From an uncultured Prevotella sp. (lineage in GTDB: Bacteria > Bacteroidota > Bacteroidia > Bacteroidales > Bacteroidaceae): a stretch of DNA of 27,122 nt. A program made the position numbers and the translations under genes. The stretch covers positions 1 to 27,122 of the forward strand of contig CALFUF010000103.1 of the NCBI GenBank assembly GCA_937916405.1. Direction: 5' to 3'. Below are positions 24,021 to 27,122 of the stretch, piece by piece. Below the pieces are notes generated by a model. That model was given only the letters and a program-made list of their open reading frames with translations. It made no database searches and was not told the origin of the DNA. The first letter of the stretch is position 1; the number at the start of each line of letters is the position of its first letter.

Positions 24021-24042
24021 TGTATAAATTGTTTTGCAAATG

Positions 24043-24073
24043 CAAAATTACGAATAAGTTAGAAGAAAACAAA
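24043..24073 (-). promoter_or_regulatory. Promoter of the GH25 gene
   Basis: On the minus strand TTTG (24073-24070), 19 nt, TAATTTTG (24050-24043) followed by C: an exact match to the Bacteroidota pattern, about 25 bp before the start codon. Confidence 0.78.
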
Positions 24074-24195
24074 ATAATCATTTAGATTTCACTCCCAAAG
24101 ACATGACAAAAAGGAAATAGCATGCCATAATACATTTCTGAATTTGTTTACAGTGGACAAAGTTTTCGCCAATAATCTATAAAAATGGAGAAAAC

Positions 24196-24228
24196 TATGC
24201 GATTCTACTAAAAAAATCACTAAATTTG
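24196..24228 (+). promoter_or_regulatory. Promoter of the SNF2 helicase gene
   Basis: TAAATTTG (24221-24228) matches TAnnTTTG exactly; a weak -33 (TATG, 24196-24199) lies 21 nt upstream. Transcription near 24235 gives a leader of about 20 nt before the ATG at 24256. Confidence 0.6.
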
Positions 24229-24255
24229 TCGGTAGAAAACGTAAAATTACAGACA

Positions 24256-26850
24256 ATGGTGAAGAAACAGACAGAAACGACAGACAAGAAAAGAGCGACA
24301 AAGAAGGGGGGAACTGCCAAAACGAAGGAAGCGAATAAGCGAGAGCAGAGCCAGACTCATTTGGGCTCTGCCGAGCGTAAGCAGACTCGACCAAAGGGTA
24401 AATCGACAAAGCATACAAAGATTTCATGGATTGTGAAGCCTGACGGAATGTCGCTGACTGAGTGGCAAATAGCACTGCGCAAACAGATTGCCCAGGAGGA
24501 ACATTTTGGTATTTCCTGTGTGGATGATAAGCTGCTGCCCGGCGAATACAGCGTGAAGAGTCCCAAGACGAAGCTGGAATACAAGGTAGTGTATCGCGGA
24601 GCCAAGAGTGAGTGGAACTACTGCTCGTGCTTTGACTTTAAGACTGCCCAACTTGGTACTTGCAAACATTTGGAGGCAGTGAAGTCGTGGATTGGTGGCA
24701 ACAGACGGGTGCGCGTACATCAGGAGATTCCACCCTATACGTCTGTCTATCTGAAATATCTGCCAACGGAGGGAATAACAGGTGAGGCAAGGAAGGTGTG
24801 CATTCGCATTGGATCTGACCACAAAGAGGAATATGAGCAGTTGGCACTGCAATATTTCGACCGCAATGGCATGATGCTGGAGGATGCCTACAGCCACGTG
24901 GAAGAATTTTCCATGAAAGCCGTTGCCATCAGCGATACCTTCCGCTTCTATCAGGATGCCATCGATTTCATCATTGACAAACGAGAAACGCAGTTTCGTC
25001 AGCACATCCTGCATTGCTATACTGACGAGATGCTCGACCAACTGCTCACCACCCCACTCTATCCCTATCAGAAGGAAGGTATCCGATTCGCCTTTGCCAA
25101 AGGCAGGAGCATCATTGCCGACGAGATGGGGTTAGGCAAGACCATCCAAGCCATCGGCACTGCCGAACTGATGCGCAAGGAGAAACTGATACAATCTACT
25201 CTTATCGTCTGCCCGACATCCTTGAAATATCAGTGGAAGCGCGAGATTGAGCGGTTCACAGGTCAGCAGGCTCATGTCATTGAGGGGCTGCACCATAAGC
25301 GCATCAGCCAGTACCTGTTGGACGTACCTTATAAAATTATCTCCTACAATAGTGCCTGTAACGATATCAAGATACTGGGCAAGTTGGAGACTGACCTTCT
25401 CATCATGGACGAGGTACAACGGCTGAAGAACTGGAACACGCAGATTTCGATGGCCATGCGCCGGGTAGTGTCGCAATATGCAGTAATCCTTTCCGGCACA
25501 CCTCTTGAGAACAAACTGGAAGAACTCTACTCCGTGATGGAGTTTGCCGACAACTTCTGCCTTGGTCCGTTCTGGAAATTCAAGACAGAGTGCATTGTGA
25601 GTGACGAGACGGGCAAGGTGGTGGGCTACAAGAATCTGAACAAGGTGGGCGAGATGACTCGCCAGCGACTGATTCGCCGCACCAAAAAGCAGGTAGCCTT
25701 GCAGATGCCGAAACGTCAGGACAAGATTCTCTTTGTGCCGATGACGAAGGAGCAGCGAGGAGAGCATGAAGAGTTGAAGTTCGTCGTAAGTCAAATCGTC
25801 ACGAAATGGCGACGGACGCATTTCCTCTCAGAGAAAGACCGCAACCGATTGTTGCTCTGTCTCTCACAGATGCGGATGCTCTGCGACAGCACCTATATCC
25901 TCGACCAGAAGACGCGCAACGACACGAAGGTTGACGAGGCTCTGAACATCATCACATCCTTGTTAGAGTCAGAAAATGAAAAAGTTGTCGTTTTCAGCCA
26001 GTGGGAACGGATGACACGCCTCATCGCACAGGAGTTAGAGAAGCGCAAGATAGGTTTTGAATACCTGCATGGTGGCGTGCCCTCAGAGGCTCGCGGTCGT
26101 ATGATCACCAACTTCGCCGACAATCCCGACAGTCGAGTATTCCTCTCCACCGATGCAGGCTCCACTGGTCTCAATCTTCAGGCGGCTGCCACCATTATTA
26201 ATCTGGACCTGCCCTGGAATCCAGCAGTTCTTGAGCAGCGTATCGCCCGCATCTACCGTCTCGGACAACAGCGCAACGTACAGGTCATCAATCTCGTCTC
26301 GGCACAAACCATTGAAGAGCAGATGCTCGACAAACTGCGCTTCAAGTCGGCCATGTTCGAAGGCGTACTCGACAACGGACAGGACACCATCTTCCTCAGC
26401 GACGGCTCGAAGTTCAGCCAGATGATGGATACACTTGGCGAGATGATGGAGAAAGAAGAGAAATCGGAAGAGCACCAAGTTACAGGAAATGGGTCTAACG
26501 AAACAGCACCAACAGAGCCCCAAGCAACAAAGACAGCCTCAGAAGAATTTATTACGGAAACGGAGTCTCCACGAGAGAATGCTGCAACCGAGCCAAGTAC
26601 ACAAGCCCTGCCAGATTCCGAATCTCACCGTCCACAAGTACCTACGACTCCAAAGGATCTCATTGCCCAAGGCACCTCTTTCCTCAGCGGTCTTGCCGCC
26701 ATGCTGAAATCGCCAGATGCCACCGAACAACTTGTCAACTCACTTGTTGAGATCGATACCGAGACTGGTCAGACTTCCCTGAAGATTCCTGTCCCCGACA
26801 AGCAGACCATCCGCAATCTGCTCGACATCGTCGGCAAACTATTCGGATAG
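24256..26850 (+). CDS. SNF2-family helicase/ATPase with SWIM zinc finger
   Basis: An 864-residue DNA-dependent ATPase of the Swi2/Snf2 class. In order: a basic Lys/Thr-rich tail (1-55), a SWIM zinc finger with C123-x-C125-x10-C136-x-H138 (CSCFDF, CKH), motif I DEMGLGKT at 289-296, TSLKYQWKRE (motif Ia), motif II DEVQ at 385-388 in place of the usual DEAH, LSGTPLEN (III), the C-terminal helicase half with VVVFSQWERM, STDAGSTGLNLQAA and QRIARIYRLGQQRNVQVINL (V-VI), and a low-complexity Thr/Glu/Pro linker at about 735-800 before a short C-terminal domain. Bacterial SWIM-SNF2 proteins are linked to RNA polymerase recycling, repair or defence; which applies here is unknown. ATG at 24256 is preferred over the TTG at 24226, which lies in the promoter. 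The gene stands alone. Confidence 0.93.
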   Translation: MVKKQTETTDKKRATKKGGTAKTKEANKREQSQTHLGSAERKQTRPKGKSTKHTKISWIVKPDGMSLTEWQIALRKQIAQEEHFGISCVDDKLLPGEYSVKSPKTKLEYKVVYRGAKSEWNYCSCFDFKTAQLGTCKHLEAVKSWIGGNRRVRVHQEIPPYTSVYLKYLPTEGITGEARKVCIRIGSDHKEEYEQLALQYFDRNGMMLEDAYSHVEEFSMKAVAISDTFRFYQDAIDFIIDKRETQFRQHILHCYTDEMLDQLLTTPLYPYQKEGIRFAFAKGRSIIADEMGLGKTIQAIGTAELMRKEKLIQSTLIVCPTSLKYQWKREIERFTGQQAHVIEGLHHKRISQYLLDVPYKIISYNSACNDIKILGKLETDLLIMDEVQRLKNWNTQISMAMRRVVSQYAVILSGTPLENKLEELYSVMEFADNFCLGPFWKFKTECIVSDETGKVVGYKNLNKVGEMTRQRLIRRTKKQVALQMPKRQDKILFVPMTKEQRGEHEELKFVVSQIVTKWRRTHFLSEKDRNRLLLCLSQMRMLCDSTYILDQKTRNDTKVDEALNIITSLLESENEKVVVFSQWERMTRLIAQELEKRKIGFEYLHGGVPSEARGRMITNFADNPDSRVFLSTDAGSTGLNLQAAATIINLDLPWNPAVLEQRIARIYRLGQQRNVQVINLVSAQTIEEQMLDKLRFKSAMFEGVLDNGQDTIFLSDGSKFSQMMDTLGEMMEKEEKSEEHQVTGNGSNETAPTEPQATKTASEEFITETESPRENAATEPSTQALPDSESHRPQVPTTPKDLIAQGTSFLSGLAAMLKSPDATEQLVNSLVEIDTETGQTSLKIPVPDKQTIRNLLDIVGKLFG

Positions 26851-26879
26851 ATGACCAAAGATAGTGATTATTGTCATCC

Positions 26880-27074
26880 TGTAGCAGGGATAACAGGGTT
26901 AATTTGATTTGCTATATTTTTATGAGTGGGAGAACTAATCCCCTATCCTATCCATATTCAAAAGGGCATCCAATGTGGGTGCCCTTTTTATTCCGATGCC
27001 TCCGATCGATAATGAAGATGCCTTCCGTAGGGGTAACCGGTTACCGTTGTTGGGGTATTAGTGCCGCCCTTCGA
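26880..27074. repeat. Second patch of the dispersed intergenic repeats
   Basis: This gene-free stretch repeats elements of 8450-9170: TGTAGCAGGGATA at 26880-26892 (identical to 8989-9001), CCGATGCCTCCGATC at 26993-27007 (as at 8639-8653) and GTGCCGCCCTTCG at about 27062-27074, the inverse of the CGAAGGCGGCAC unit with one extra base. It also holds a perfect 14-bp palindrome, GGTAACCGGTTACC (27032-27045). The remaining bases to 27122 show no gene. Confidence 0.7.
26961..26989 (+). terminator. Rho-independent terminator after the SNF2 gene
   Basis: AAAGGGCATCC (26961-26971), a five-base loop and GGGTGCCCTTT (26977-26987) form an 11-bp stem with one G-U pair, followed by T to 26989. It lies about 110 bp after the stop codon, beyond a copy of the TGTAGCAGGGATA repeat at 26880. 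Confidence 0.85.
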
Positions 27075-27122
27075 GGGGTAAAGTGGCATCCTTTCAACCG
27101 TTCGCCTATAGCCGAACAACTG

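Overview
The window looks like chromosomal DNA from a Bacteroidota bacterium, most likely Prevotella or a close relative. The evidence is a SusC/SusD pair, several lipoproteins with lipoboxes, and upstream elements of the Bacteroidota promoter type (TTTG, 19-21 nt, TAnnTTTG). No rRNA, tRNA, insertion sequence, phage gene or CRISPR array was seen. Assignments rest on motif reading only; no database search was run.

Layout. (1) 135-2316 (-): a small membrane protein, a Skp/OmpH-like lipoprotein and a DbpA-like DEAD-box helicase form a tight operon. (2) 2385-8449 (+): a PepD-type dipeptidase, a small lipoprotein, a SusC-like receptor without the usual N-terminal extension, and a SusD lipoprotein. 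(3) 8450-9170: gene-free DNA with several short repeat families, some of which recur at the right edge (26880-27122). (4) 9171-10859 (-): two AT-rich genes, a lipoprotein and a DUF2971 protein. (5) 10931-11254 (-): an intergenic region that reads as one long structured non-coding RNA with promoter, nested helices, a possible pseudoknot and a 3' terminator hairpin. (6) 11457-12330 (-): long-chain flavodoxin and a DUF2023 protein, with their own promoter and terminator.

(7) 12418-23307 is a sugar-acid catabolism locus made of two divergent operons. To the left run kdgK, eda, a very long double sensor kinase, a response regulator and a five-helix membrane protein, with overlaps at three of the four junctions. 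To the right run a LacI-type regulator, uxaA, an NhaC-like transporter and a protein resembling part of a nucleotidyltransferase family. UxaA makes 2-keto-3-deoxygluconate from altronate, KdgK phosphorylates it and Eda splits the product to pyruvate and glyceraldehyde-3-phosphate. The isomerase and oxidoreductase that make altronate from galacturonate are not in the window. A CG-centred palindrome near the LacI promoter is a candidate operator.

(8) 23313-24020 (-): a secreted GH25 muramidase. (9) 24256-26850 (+): a SWIM-SNF2 helicase, followed by a strong terminator and a second patch of the dispersed repeats.

The most interesting items are the structured RNA at 10931-11254, the fused double kinase tied to the Entner-Doudoroff genes, the shortened SusC operonic with a dipeptidase, and the repeat families shared by the two gene-free regions.
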